Source: Limnanthes douglasii subsp. nivea (taxonomy: Eukaryota > Streptophyta > Magnoliopsida > Brassicales > Limnanthaceae). From it: a stretch of DNA of 64,000 nucleotides. Within the stretch, counting starts at the first letter, position 1. Each line of letters begins with the position of its first letter. The notes below the pieces were generated by a model. It searched no databases. It saw only the letters and a program-made list of their open reading frames with translations, and was not told the DNA's origin. Location: NCBI GenBank assembly GCA_036936605.1, contig JAUPFV010000002.1:129254376-129318375 (forward strand), given 5' to 3'. Made by a program: the position numbers and the translations under genes. Below, piece by piece: positions 34,201 through 44,857 of this stretch.

Positions 34201-35044
34201 GTCTTCAACTGCATATTCTTAGACTTCTCTTTTGCTGGTTGTAGTAGATGCTCTTACGGAAGGATATGATATCATTTTTCAAGCACTTCTCTGTAGCTGC
34301 ATTCTTTACGAGCATTTATAAAAGTCCGGCTTAAAAAAAAAAATCAGTTAGACATATAGGTTATTTGAGAACTTATTATTCTTGTGAATCTTAGTATACT
34401 AGAATTTTAGAATCAGAGAATTAAAAGACAGTTCATTCTGTTCCTGCCATGTTTTTAATATTGGCGGTATTTTATCCATTCAGCTTGTATGGAAAACCTT
34501 TTGATGCTTGTTGACATGCTGTCAATATCCAGGGAAAATCACTAGAAGGCATTGTGCATCTCGAAAGAGTTGGAAATATGGTGGAGCCTGAGGACCCTAA
34601 GGCCAAAGCTCATTACTTCGATGGACTGGTAGTGCTAGCAAGGTATTATGAAAATTTTGGCAGTGTCATTAATATGGAATATTTATGGGTTTTCACTATG
34701 GAACTCGAATTGATTAGGCTCTCTTTTGGCTTGCGACAATGTTTTTCCTTCTTTGCTTTCAGTTAAAACAGGTTCTTCTATGTATAAAAATAAAGTTCTC
34801 ATCAATTTCTTTCTCCTTTCTTATTGTTCCTATTTTTCAACTGTGGACTATAACTTGGATTTTTTACTTCAGTGCTTTATTCAACAATGGACGAAAAGAG
34901 GAAGCAGCCAAGTATTTGCGATTAGCTGCTGCTTATGATCCTGCAGTTAATGAATTGTTAGAACAATGCGAAAACGACGAGGATAATCCTGACGATAATC
35001 CTGCCACCGATGACTTTAGTAGCCGCCAAGGGGGTTCAAGATAA
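28241..35044 (+). CDS. OXA2: OXA1/YidC/ALBINO3-family membrane insertase with C-terminal TPRs (OXA2-like)
   Basis: Fourteen exons with GT-AG introns: 28241-28635, 29128-29234, 29583-29710, 30058-30129, 31258-31359, 31476-31532, 31622-31687, 32685-32732, 33087-33305, 33396-33451, 33540-33657, 34065-34151, 34533-34642, 34873-35044. They sum to 1737 bp, 578 codons plus stop, with no internal stop. Residues 1-65 have Arg and Ser but no acidic residue, a typical organelle presequence. The insertase core spans about 116-330 with five hydrophobic segments (about 133-155, 198-219, 251-267, 288-309, 310-325). Residues about 399-545 form a TPR-like helical region (PERSIPLLKLALNKDPEYV, RKEEAAKYLRLAAAYDP), then an acidic tail. 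Plant OXA2a/b (ALBINO3-like 2 and 3) share this layout and act in mitochondria in cytochrome oxidase subunit 2 insertion; mitochondrial location here is inferred. The first in-frame ATG is used. Exon edges were placed by eye from frame, splice signals and family pattern. Confidence 0.9.
32220..32242. repeat. (TA)n microsatellite in OXA2 intron 7
   Basis: About 12 TA units in the long intron between exons 7 and 8. Confidence 0.9.
32741..33030. mobile_element. Stowaway-like MITE in OXA2 intron 8, with 71-bp internal duplication
   Basis: The right end reads GTGGGACGAAGGGAGTA, the classic Stowaway/mariner terminus in inverse orientation. The left end, TTTCCTCCATCTGTC, is an imperfect match to its complement. 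It begins only about 8 bp after the exon 8 donor. A 71-bp segment (ACATGTTTTATTGG through GGGAGTATA) is present twice in tandem, at 32895 and 32966. No ORF. Confidence 0.6.
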
Positions 35045-35384
35045 TACTTTAGTGCAGATGTTACAAGCATTTTTTGTTACACCAAATTACAGAATAATGG
35101 AAAACAGGTAACCGCTTAACAAAACCTTTCGTATGATTATTTATTATCACAAGATGGAACCAACTAATTTTTTGAAATACTAGATAACCAGGCATGTATT
35201 AGTATTTATATCTTTTTGAGGCAAAAGTCTAGTACTGTTTTTTACCAATTGATATAAATAAGAGAATTAAATATACTATTTATTGTTTCAAACAATTGGT
35301 TGTCTGTTTTTTAATTATATTGGACGGAGTTATCTTATTGGGCAAATCTCTTTTGGTTCGGTCTAATTTAGAATTATTGATATT
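35045..35384 (+). other. 3' UTR and downstream flank of OXA2
   Basis: AT-rich. AATAAT near 35090 and ATAAAT near 35262 are possible polyadenylation signals. No gene seen. Confidence 0.4.
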
Positions 35385-35484
35385 NNNNNNNNNNNNNNNN
35401 NNNNNNNNNNNNNNNNNNNNNNNNNNNNNNNNNNNNNNNNNNNNNNNNNNNNNNNNNNNNNNNNNNNNNNNNNNNNNNNNNNNN
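35385..35484. other. Assembly gap (100 N)
   Basis: Exactly 100 unknown bases, probably a placeholder rather than a measured length. Any open frame across it is meaningless. Confidence 0.99.
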
Positions 35485-36720
35485 TTTCCTTTTAGAATAA
35501 GATGAAGAAAAACTCTCGAAGCTAAGTATGTGGGTTTTAGAAAGCTAGGAGCACATGTTTTATCAATGTTTTACCTTAAAAAATCTCGTTAACTCAAATT
35601 TCTAGAACATAAAGAAATGATTGAACCCCTAAGGAAAAAAATAGAGCAAACTGAAGGAAACTATGGCCATGTCTCTTGTTCAACCAACCCGATGCCGAGC
35701 CCATAACAAACATATTATTAAAGTTGAAAGTTCTAACTCTCCACAGAATAAAACCAAACTTGATGAATATAACAAATGCTAGTGGCTTGGTAAAGGCTAG
35801 TGTTGAAGTTTTCGACCAAGGTGAAGTGGTTAAAAGAGCTCACGTGTTGCTATTGGTCAACTCATAGAGAAAAAAATGAGAAAGGATCAGCAAAAGCTAT
35901 AGAGATAGGGGCTCATGCTGAGTTGGTGGTAATGACCAAATCATCCTTTATGGTGCTCGTGATCTTGTGAGGTTTATAACGTGGTATGCCAACGTTGAGA
36001 AGTCTATTGCTGTCGCAACAAGTAAGTCTTTTCCCGAGGCTTGCGCTTGTCAAATTTCCTTTAGTTTAGAGGTAAGCTTACTATCTTATTTCTTTGTGTT
36101 TTAGAATTACACTTGCATTTTTAAATTTTTTCTTCTATTTTTGCAACTAATTTACACATAATTTTGTAGCTAAAAAATCAAAAAATACGTGGATCTAGAT
36201 TTGTTCATCTTAAAAAACCAAAACCAATGGTATTTTTTCAGATATTTTGTTTGAGTTATAGTTTAACTATAGCTCTTTTTTAAACATAAAAAATAAGAGA
36301 GAGAAAAATGTTTGGGGGTATATTGGTTTAAAAAAATCCAAATGTTTATGTATAAATATTAATTTAACACCAAGTGCTCATCTGCACTTTATTAACCTTG
36401 AGTTGTTATTGAGAAATAAGTTTGATGTTGAATGCTTATTAATAGATTCATATTTAATTATACTCTTCGTTTGTGGCCCTTTAGGTAAACGGCCGATCTC
36501 ACTCAAAGAAAAATAAGCCAAGGCGAACTCAAATAAGCATATGAGACTCACGAAACAGGTCGAGAGAGCAGCACTGAATCTGCATAGATTATCTGAGTGC
36601 TCTTTAACCCCCTCAGAATAAGCATTGACACGATGACTTATATATTTCCAAATCATTAATTTCTTTCAATATAATTTAATCCCTAAACCCCCCATGCATG
36701 TTAAATGGCATCACTCTATT
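35485..36720. other. Region without recognised gene
   Basis: Short open frames exist (for example 35676-35864 on plus, 36378-36656 on minus), but none resembles a family I know. The composition is AT-rich. Confidence 0.4.
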
Positions 36721-37005
36721 TAGAATAATCTTAAATTAAAATATGATGGATCTTGTCTATTAAATGGTTAAGCTACTAGTAGAATTATAATAAGAAATCA
36801 TCGTGGTAACATTATCAAAGCTATTGGTCACTCTTATGGAAACAATTCTGCTATTATTATTGAGATTATAGCTCTTTTAGACGGTATAATATTATGTTAT
36901 AATAATAGTTTCACTCATGTTGATATTGAGTCTGACTCATCTGGTTTAATTGATATGTTAGGCTCTGAGAAATCCCCTTGATTCCTTTCCCTATTATTAG
37001 AATGC
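36721..37005 (+). pseudogene. LINE RNase H relic
   Basis: Plus-strand translation reads LKLKYDGSCLLNG, stop, then IIIRNHRGNIIKAIGHSYG, EIIALLDGIILCYN, VDIESDSSGLIDML. This is the plant LINE/RNase H pattern with Asp, Glu and Asp of the catalytic set present and a single in-frame TAA near 36770. It is more intact than its surroundings. No reverse transcriptase is seen upstream. Confidence 0.7.
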
Positions 37006-37099
37006 TATAAAAATATATCAGATTGTGTGAAGAAAATAAAATACAACATGTTTGTGTGAAAATAAATGTTTAATACTAATGTCTTTTATCAAGGTTTTT

Positions 37100-39000
37100 G
37101 GCTTCTATTTTATATTTTTTTATTGAATTCTTTGTGTTGTTAGACATGTGACCAAACTTGGCCACTCTTAAGACACGCGGAACGTATATGGCCAACATTA
37201 TTACATTTGGGATATCCAAGATAAGGTTTACGATGAAATACCTGATTTTCCTTTGTAGATTCGCCATAAACCAACACATTATATTTTAATATCTTACATT
37301 ATAGATCTTCTTGAGTTAGAAAAAGATTAGAAGAAAAGCTTCATTTTTGTAAGTGGGTCTCGGGATAATGTGGTACCTCTAATTAGGTGAAACCTTCATC
37401 GAACCCCAATAGTTTGGAATAATACAAGTAATGAGTTGAAGTTTGGTTGGACATCTTCTTTCCATGAACACTTCATTGCTTTATATTTTTTATTATGATT
37501 CACTTTTTTATACATGTTGATCCTTCTTTGTTTGTTGGTAGAGTTAATTGCCTTTTTAGTTCATCTAAGTGTTCAAGCGAAGATTTGGGAAAATTCGCTT
37601 CAGAGTGTTGTCGTAAGAGGTTTCAATAACGTTTTCACCTTAAATAATCTTTTTTGCTCCAGATTATGGAAGATGGAGAAGGATCTCAACCTTGATAGTG
37701 ACTTACCTCAGTTTTTTGTTTTTGAAGAAGATTAAGTCGTTGTTGTTATGTTGTTACTATCAGATTATTCTATTTCTGCCTAATCAACATCGGGCGTCAA
37801 ACATAACACCCCTTCTAAGAAAGTGAAGTATGAGGTCCTTTTGGAGGTTTAAGGTTCATAGAAGAAGGTAATCCAATCCAAAAGTTTGGTTGGTGCATGT
37901 GAGGATTTAATAATGATTATAGCTAGAGGCTCAGCAGGGGCATAGACTGGAAGCTCGGCTAGAGTAGCCGGGTCAAATCATACTAACCATTTTTAAAGTG
38001 TAAAAGACCTCCTAACAAATTTTATTGGCAGCCAAGAGTCTTAGTTATATTTTAAAATGAAAGAGACCAAATTCAAAGGGAAACACTCTGCCCTGCAAGC
38101 ACAAGACTTTGACCATATTGTTGCATGATATAATAACGTTCCAACGACTAATGCTCTCACTTCTAATAAATCTGTTAATAAAACTTGTTCCTGGAAAATC
38201 ACCCTCAACATTGAGGCAAACCTTCTTAGATATTGGGCATTCAATGTACTTATTGGTTGAATAAAGCTCATATCTCAATTTCCAGACTGTATCAGATACA
38301 TAAAACACATTCGGGAGAATAAGTGATTATGATAACCATGAGCTTCTTGATTTCTCGTGCTTGATATGAGCTCGGATCAAACGTGTCAAAGACTTTCAAA
38401 GAACTCCAGACACAACTTAAAGATCGAGAAACTTCTCACTTTAACTATTAGAGGACTTGTGAGTACAACCAAGAGCTTCTGAAAAAGCAGGTCGACAATC
38501 TTTGCGAAAAGGTAATAATTTGAAATTTGAAGGAACTAGTATGGAAACCAATGTACATGATATATCAATAAAGGTAACCAACACAAAAACTTCCAAACAC
38601 TGTAGAAGGTCAGTTTTCAAAGAACAAAGCTTCAAAATATGAAAAATGATAAGTTTGTGAGGACTACATAGACCTAAAAGGGAGTTATCAGGTCAAGTAT
38701 GGTTCTTAGATTTCATAGTATGTGTGTTGATTGGAGATGGTCCCTTATGGAGGGAGGTGCTCGAAGGGCAAATACCAATGGGTGTGATTGTATAATTTGA
38801 CGGATAAATATATGAACTTGGATTCTTTAACACTCGTCCTGGATATCCTTTGGAAAACAAATTTTAAAACAAAAAATAATAGAAGAAAAAAGTATTTTAT
38901 TTATAAACATAACGAGTTTGTTTTACATAACTAAAAATACAATTATAAACTATTTTACAACACATATATATTACACACTATGTTACAACTATGTCTACCC
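37100..39000. other. Gene-poor region, possible antisense-gene relic
   Basis: 37338-37500 on plus reads SFIFVSGSRDNV, reminiscent of FVSGAWENG in the antisense gene of Tat element 1. 38370-38520 reads a coiled-coil-like stretch (KTFKELQTQLKDRETSHF). Many stops. This may be a very old relic of a Tat antisense gene, but the match is too short to be sure. Nothing else is recognised. Confidence 0.2.
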
Positions 39001-40365
39001 TCACATGTGTCTTATTTCTCTCTTTTTTCCTGAAAAATGCACATCGTTAATGAGAATGCAACTCTATACAAATTATACATATATTCCTATTCCATAATAA
39101 AATCATCATCTACTCATAACAACTCACATTCAACACACGAGCACATATTTAAATGCATATCTTACTTGAATTTACTTTTATTAGTTTTGAAAATATTTAA
39201 AATTATTTTCAAGGGCCAAATATGATACCCTGATTTTAAATACAATGATCATATTTCAGTTGGTTTTTTTATCAAACAACTTTCTGCATATACCACCGAA
39301 CATTTCACTACATGGTACAATAGTGTGCTGACCGCAAGATACCTTAATTTCGACTCAGTTTTTTACAAAAAATATACTTTCATCCAAAAATTATAGCACG
39401 TCAGTCACATTGTCCTAATTTCAAATACAAAAACCCTATTTAAATCATGGCTATGACCAACATCACACAGTTTTCTATTGAGACAATTTCTGAGGTGCAT
39501 AAAATACTAGATTTTTTCACATCATGGTATACTAGCACACTCAACGTGAGATACTCTAATCTTACCCCTCCTCTCCCTTCCCCAATTGTTTTTTACAATG
39601 GACCTTAGTCCGATAAAAACGTCACAATGGACCATAATCTAATATTTTAGGTTTAGTTTATTCAACTTTATTGGTAAAATGTGCAATTATTATTTTTCAA
39701 ATCATATAACAATCAATAAATCAATTTCATATCCAAAATTATATCATTATTAATATATATCAAATCTATATCAAATTTCCAAATTAATTATTTTCATCCA
39801 TTTAATATTAAATTTAAACTCAAAATTATATATAATATATACTAGTATAATTTAATATTCGAACTTTTATATATATATATATAAACTCTATAACCGATAG
39901 AACCAGAAAGTGAAACGTAAACAAGACAAATGAAATAAAAACTCTATGAACGTTGAGAAAAATATTTGTATTTATTTGATACTTTTAATTACAAAATATT
40001 TAATCATTTTCTATATTATTTATCTACCTACAAAATGACTCGTATGATCTTTATATAGTCTCCTTGATCTTGAGACATCACGAGGACGTTCTTCCTCATT
40101 AAATCAACCTTTCATGTTAAATTTGCCACTTTATCAGAGTCAAATACGTCATTTTGTAGCATCTCCGTATAATATCATATGTTTTATTCGTACGGTGTCA
40201 GACACGGTCTTCGTACCATTTGTGATCCGATGATAGATAATTCCGTTTGATTACCCTGGACATACTTTGATCCCACTATTTGTCTCAAGACTTTGCGTGG
40301 TGCATAAGATACATAGTCTAAGGACTAGGCGTAAAATATCACACGTGTATATGATCTTTTTGTGG
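39001..40365. other. AT-rich spacer
   Basis: No coding signal seen on either strand. An ATATAT run lies at about 39871-39882. Confidence 0.5.
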
Positions 40366-40880
40366 GTAACCTTGTCAAAATAGCAAAGTTAAAGATCACG
40401 TTAATACACAACTTTTGTATAAATATATTTAGCTCAAATAACAAGTGAGAAGTCACGCTTGTGCGTGATCCTCTGAATGGGCATACTTGGCCAAAATAGT
40501 CAAGTCAACTTGACTAAAAGTTCCAAATGCAAAGTCGCGTTTATGCGCAATGTTTATGTGCATATGATTGGTCAAAATACTCAAGTAAAGAATCTCTTGA
40601 ATGTGTATATTTGACCGAAATTAAATCTAAAAAATGCACTTGTAGCAATCTCTGGATGAGAATATTTGACCAAAGATGAAAATAAGTAATCAAATTCATA
40701 TACGATCACTAGGTGAACATAGCCAAAAGAAGCCAAATAAATTATTTGTCTTGTGCGTTCCTATTATTTGGATAAAATGGCAAAAAAAAAACACAATAAA
40801 AATTTGGCTTGTGCGTTCTATTTGGCTAAAATATCCAAATAAAAGATCATATCTGTGCGTGATCCTTTGTTACAACGTTT
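40366..40880. repeat. Degenerate tandem repeat built on a GGCCAAAAT-type motif
   Basis: Variants of TTGGCCAAAATAGTCAAGT recur at about 40372, 40489, 40570, 40613, 40668, 40721, 40770 and 40824, mostly 42-56 bp apart. Interspersed GTGCGTGATC and CTTGTGCGTTC words recur near 40461, 40751, 40810 and 40855. The copies are strongly diverged. Confidence 0.55.
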
Positions 40881-41249
40881 GATGAAAATGGAAAAATGAA
40901 GAGTTGCATTAGTGATCAAATGACTTTACACATAGTTAGTAAATCTGTATGTTTCATAATTACTTTACACATATAAATTATGTTGTTTACGATCGGATGC
41001 CTATAAACTTTTCTAATTAATGTGTATCTACTCAATCCAACCGAATGATTTTTCGTCTTTTTATTTGTTTAAAATTTATTTTTATATATAATTTGATAGA
41101 AAATGTAAATTATTATTTTACCTATATAACAATGCAACTCACTTAATTTTATATGGTTCTACCTTCTATTCAACTAAAAGCAACTACATAATTCTGTAGT
41201 TCAAAGTTGCTAATAATCCTTACTAACACGAGGTGAAATGGTGAGTATA

Positions 41250-41275
41250 TTAGTTTATATATATATATATATATT
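41250..41275. repeat. (TA)n microsatellite
   Basis: Short run of TA repeats. Confidence 0.85.
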
Positions 41276-41589
41276 ATATTTGTGTTCGTCATTGATTTTC
41301 TCTTATATACTATGGTTATTTTTTGTTTATTTTTTTCTACATAATATCATAACGTAAGTTTAGATATTAAGTTTAAGTTGCTAAGGCAGTCGTTTTCGGA
41401 TCTACTGTGTGCACCCACAATCGACAGATCTGATCAAGAGCCAAACGGTGCTAGTTTTTTTTTTGAACTTTAGAAATTGTGTTTGGGATATCTAATCCTT
41501 CAACCTTTCCGGTTGTATTGTGATTTAATGCTACGGTTCGAAAGGAATCATCACTCGATCACTGCAGAAATTTTGTTGGTAAAATTATG

Positions 41590-42060
41590 GGTTTAATTTG
41601 GGTTTTGATTTTGGTTTTGATTAGAACTTAGATTTGAATTTGGATTTAGTATTTGATGTAGTTTTGGAGTTGGATTTGGTACATATTTTCTTTGGATGGT
41701 ATTTAATATAGATTTTCTTTGAATTCAGATTTGGTATTGATTTTGTTTGGATTTGGTATTTGGATATAGTATTGGATATGGTATAGATTTTGTTTGGATT
41801 TGTATTTGGTATAAATTTTGTTTGGATTTGGATTATGTCTGACGTTTGTTTATATCGACGTTTGTCGGTTTGATTCATTTGGAGTTTTTTGGATTCATTC
41901 GATTTTTATTTTTGTTTGTCGTTTGGATTTTGTTTTGGATATTTGGTGTTTAGATTTTGTTCGGTATTTGGATTTTATTTTACGTTTGGAATTCAATGAT
42001 TTAAGATTTAGGGTTGGAGGTTTAAGATTTAGGATTGGATATTTGAGATTTAATATTTGA
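41590..42060. repeat. TTTGG-rich low-complexity tract
   Basis: Dozens of variants of TTGGATTTGGTATTTGG on the plus strand. It produces long open frames on both strands (for example 41621-41878 minus) that are repeat artefacts. Confidence 0.85.
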
Positions 42061-42481
42061 ATTGAATATTTGGTTGAAGAAGATAATGAGGTAGAAGAAA
42101 TGCAAAGAGGAATACTTAAAGAAGATTCATGAAAAAAAGTATTTAAAGGACCTTTAAGAAAAAGATGAGAAGAATATCAAATTTCTACTAATCATCATAA
42201 GAGTTCTTCAGTGCCTCATTGTTGTGCTTCCTTGCGTACCTCTGGTTTGTCAAAAACTTTGTCCATTCCTCTAATTGAAGTGTTTTTGTTCCTCTTAGAT
42301 TTCTTGATTCCATTAAGATGAGCCTTGTTGGATTGGTTATGAGTGGTATGAAGAATACGTGTGAAAAGGTTTTAAAGATTGAAGGCAACTTACGAAGTTC
42401 TTCGCAAAAAACACATTTTTTTTTATTTTCTTAACAAACTCTTGATGCTTCTCACTAACCCATCATGAGTTTGAAAGGGGA

Positions 42482-42638
42482 TGTTAGCATATTAGTCTTT
42501 TTATATTATGTTTGTATTCCACATTATTATTCTCTTATTTACTATTAATGTCTCTATCTCTATATAGAGACCGCTATTGCACTTATCTTTTTAAATAATA
42601 AAACCCTAAATGTCTTTCTTTGTTTATCTTTTTCTACA
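42482..42638 (+). repeat. Short copia-type LTR, solo or truncated
   Basis: TGTTAGCATATTAG...TTTCTACA, 157 bp, with CTATATAGAGACC (TATA region) near 42559 and AATAATAAAA (poly-A signal) near 42593. It is preceded by a purine tract, TTTGAAAGGGGA. This is the build of a plant Ty1/copia LTR. No partner LTR or target duplication was found. Confidence 0.5.
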
Positions 42639-42839
42639 GAAGTGTCCCCATCCTTGTGTGGCCACAAACCCAAAAGTTTCAAATCCGTAAGAATTTTGAG
42701 TAGCATGCTCAACTACTTCAAATACCAGTAATGTCATATTGTTATAAACTTTTTCAGGAGCATTCAACTTTATGTAATCCAATATACCCTTTGTGCGGGT
42801 TTCTGATCCTTTTTCACCTTTATATAATTTTATCAGCAT
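42624..42839 (-). other. Unassigned 71-codon open frame
   Basis: Minus-strand frame beginning MLIKLYKGEKGSETRTKG and ending CRKR. The amino-acid mix looks protein-like, but I do not recognise it, and it overlaps the end of the candidate LTR. A second minus frame (42388-42188) lies downstream. It could be a fragment of a host or transposon gene. Confidence 0.2.
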
Positions 42840-43129
42840 AAATTATAAAATAAGTTATGCCCTATATAGCTTGTGAAATTTCATGAATATACTAAGGCTT
42901 AAAGAGCTCCACCAGAGTGAACCATGATATATCACTCTGCTTATAAATTTTATCCAAATGTTTAGTATAGGCTTTCTGACCTGGAAGTTGGTTGAACTTA
43001 ATGCTTAGCTCAAGTACCCCGATAGATGATGACCTTTACGAGAAATATCCATAATTCAGGTCGTGTAATGCTGAATGTACAAAAATTATCGTACAATAAC
43101 TGGTTTATTGCCAATATTTTGTGTGTAAA

Positions 43130-43410
43130 AAAGAGCTTTAAGTGAATGAGTCAATAAAATAAGTGTTGTTAGTCAATAAAATAAGTGTTTCTTCTTACCA
43201 TATGTTGAAGACCATATAAACAACTAACTAGTTTTGTGAATCTATACAAAATTATAAAATCACAGAATCCTTTCATAATGATATCGATATGCAATAGACC
43301 TAACACATATGTATAATGTTTTGAACTTCATTAATAATTTGTGTTTATTTTATTATTATTTGTTGTTTTCACTAATTTGGTTACAAAAAAATCGTGCATT
43401 TTTCATAGCA
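43130..43410 (+). repeat. Left LTR (partial) of the copia element
   Basis: Matches the last part of 49474-50083. Its 5' part is missing or diverged beyond recognition. It includes a short tandem duplication of AGTCAATAAAATAAGTGTT at about 43148 and 43170. Confidence 0.6.
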
Positions 43411-43491
43411 ACTGGTATAAGAGCCTAGTTTGGTAGCGATCCAAAGGAGGTCAGATTTGAGTTAGGATCAATAACTACAAATAAAAGAAAG

Positions 43492-44440
43492 ATGGGATTC
43501 AAAATGTTTGATGGAGATTTTTGGTTTCGGAATATGCAGATTGAAGAGTATCTATATTCGAAAAAGCTTTATCAAACCACAAAACAATCATTAGAATGCA
43601 AATCACAAGAGATAAGAATAGAAGAGTTTTATAGTTATCTCAATCAGAGTACAACAATCGTATTTTGTAGAGATTCAACATGAGTGATACCAAGATACTT
43701 AACACACCCTTGGCAAGTAACATTCGTTTATCCAATGATCAATTCTCTAAGAAAGATGAAGAGAAAGACTTTAAGACTAAGGTTACTTATGCCTCACCTA
43801 TTAGGAATTTGATATATGCAGTGGCATGTACGAGACCAAACATTGGTCATACAATGAGTTGTTAGCAAGTTTATGTCTATTAGAGGGAAATTTCATTAGA
43901 AAGCAGTAAAACAGAGTTCAAGGTACCTACAAGGTACCACAAAGAAGTTTTTGTTCTTTGGTAAAGGTGAGTTAAAGGTACAAGGTTACGTAGATGTTGA
44001 TTTTGGAGGTGAGATCGATCACCAAAAAAGCACCACCGGTTGTTGGAACTAAAGTTGATAGTTGGATGTTATAATAACAAAAGATTGCCACATACTACAG
44101 AGGATGAATGCGTAGCAGTGGCAGAAGCTAATAAATAGATGACATGACTTCAAGTTTTATTAGCCGAGCTAGGATTTAAACAAAATAAGAACATTATGCA
44201 TAGTGATAGTCAGAGTTATTGTAAAAATTCAGCATTTCATTAGAGAACCAAGCATATTGGACTTCATTATCAGTTCATCAGATCTTTATTGGAAGATGAG
44301 GTGTTAATATTTGAAAAAGATCAAAGGAAACAATAATCTAGCGGATATGTTGACAAAGACAGTATCTATGGAAAAACTGAAGTTATGTTCAATTTCAGTT
44401 GCCCGACAAGATTAACAAGAGAAGAAATATCTGATGCATA
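43492..44440 (+). pseudogene. Copia gag start fused by deletion to pol RNase H
   Basis: 43492-43600 reads MGFKMFDGDFWFRNMQIEEYL, a copia gag N-terminus. From about 43665 it reads MSDTKILNTPLASNIRLS, then YASPIRNLIYAVACTRPN, GELKVQGYVDVDFGG and later LLAELGF, HIGLHYQFI and ADMLTKTV, which is the RT end and RNase H of copia pol. About 3.5 kb of the normal internal region is absent between the two parts. Many stops follow. Confidence 0.8.
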
Positions 44441-44500
44441 GATCAATGTGTGAAGATAGATTGAAACTAGTCTTCAAGTGAGAGATTGTTAGCCGAGAGA

Positions 44501-44826
44501 TGCAGACAGTTCGGCGAATTGACAGTTCGGAGCTCCGGTGTCAGATTTTGACCCACAGCACCTTGTTTCGAAGGAAACGACATCACGAACGCAAGTCACC
44601 AGATTTGCTTGTGAGCTATGGGCTTTTTTGGGCATTCGGGCTCATCTATCCTCTTTTTTTCGCAATTTTAATACTTTAGGCCTTTTTTGTAATTTTCATA
44701 ATTTTTAGGGTTTTGCTTGAACTCTATATAAACCCATTTTCTATTCATTGTTCGGGGAGTTATTTTTATTGAATAAAATTAGGGTTTTATCCCTCTTTGG
44801 CTTCTGCTACGTTTCACTCTCCATCA
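44501..44826 (+). repeat. 5' LTR of the gypsy element
   Basis: TGCAGACAGTTCGG...CTCTCCATCA. It contains CTCTATATAAACCC (TATA box, about 44721) and a GAATAAAATT poly-A signal near 44770. Confidence 0.95.
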
Positions 44827-44829
44827 TAG

Positions 44830-44841
44830 TGGTATCAGACA
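44830..44841 (+). promoter_or_regulatory. Primer-binding site of the gypsy element
   Basis: TGGTATCAGACA, three bases after the LTR, matches the initiator Met-tRNA type site (TGGTATCAGAGC) except near its end. Confidence 0.8.
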
Positions 44842-44857
44842 CAGGCAGTCCTGCGCG

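Noticed and set aside
41590..42060. Protein-coding genes on both strands
   Set aside because: The frames come from TTTGG-type low-complexity repeats and give only Asn/Lys/Thr/Ile or Phe/Asp/Leu strings.
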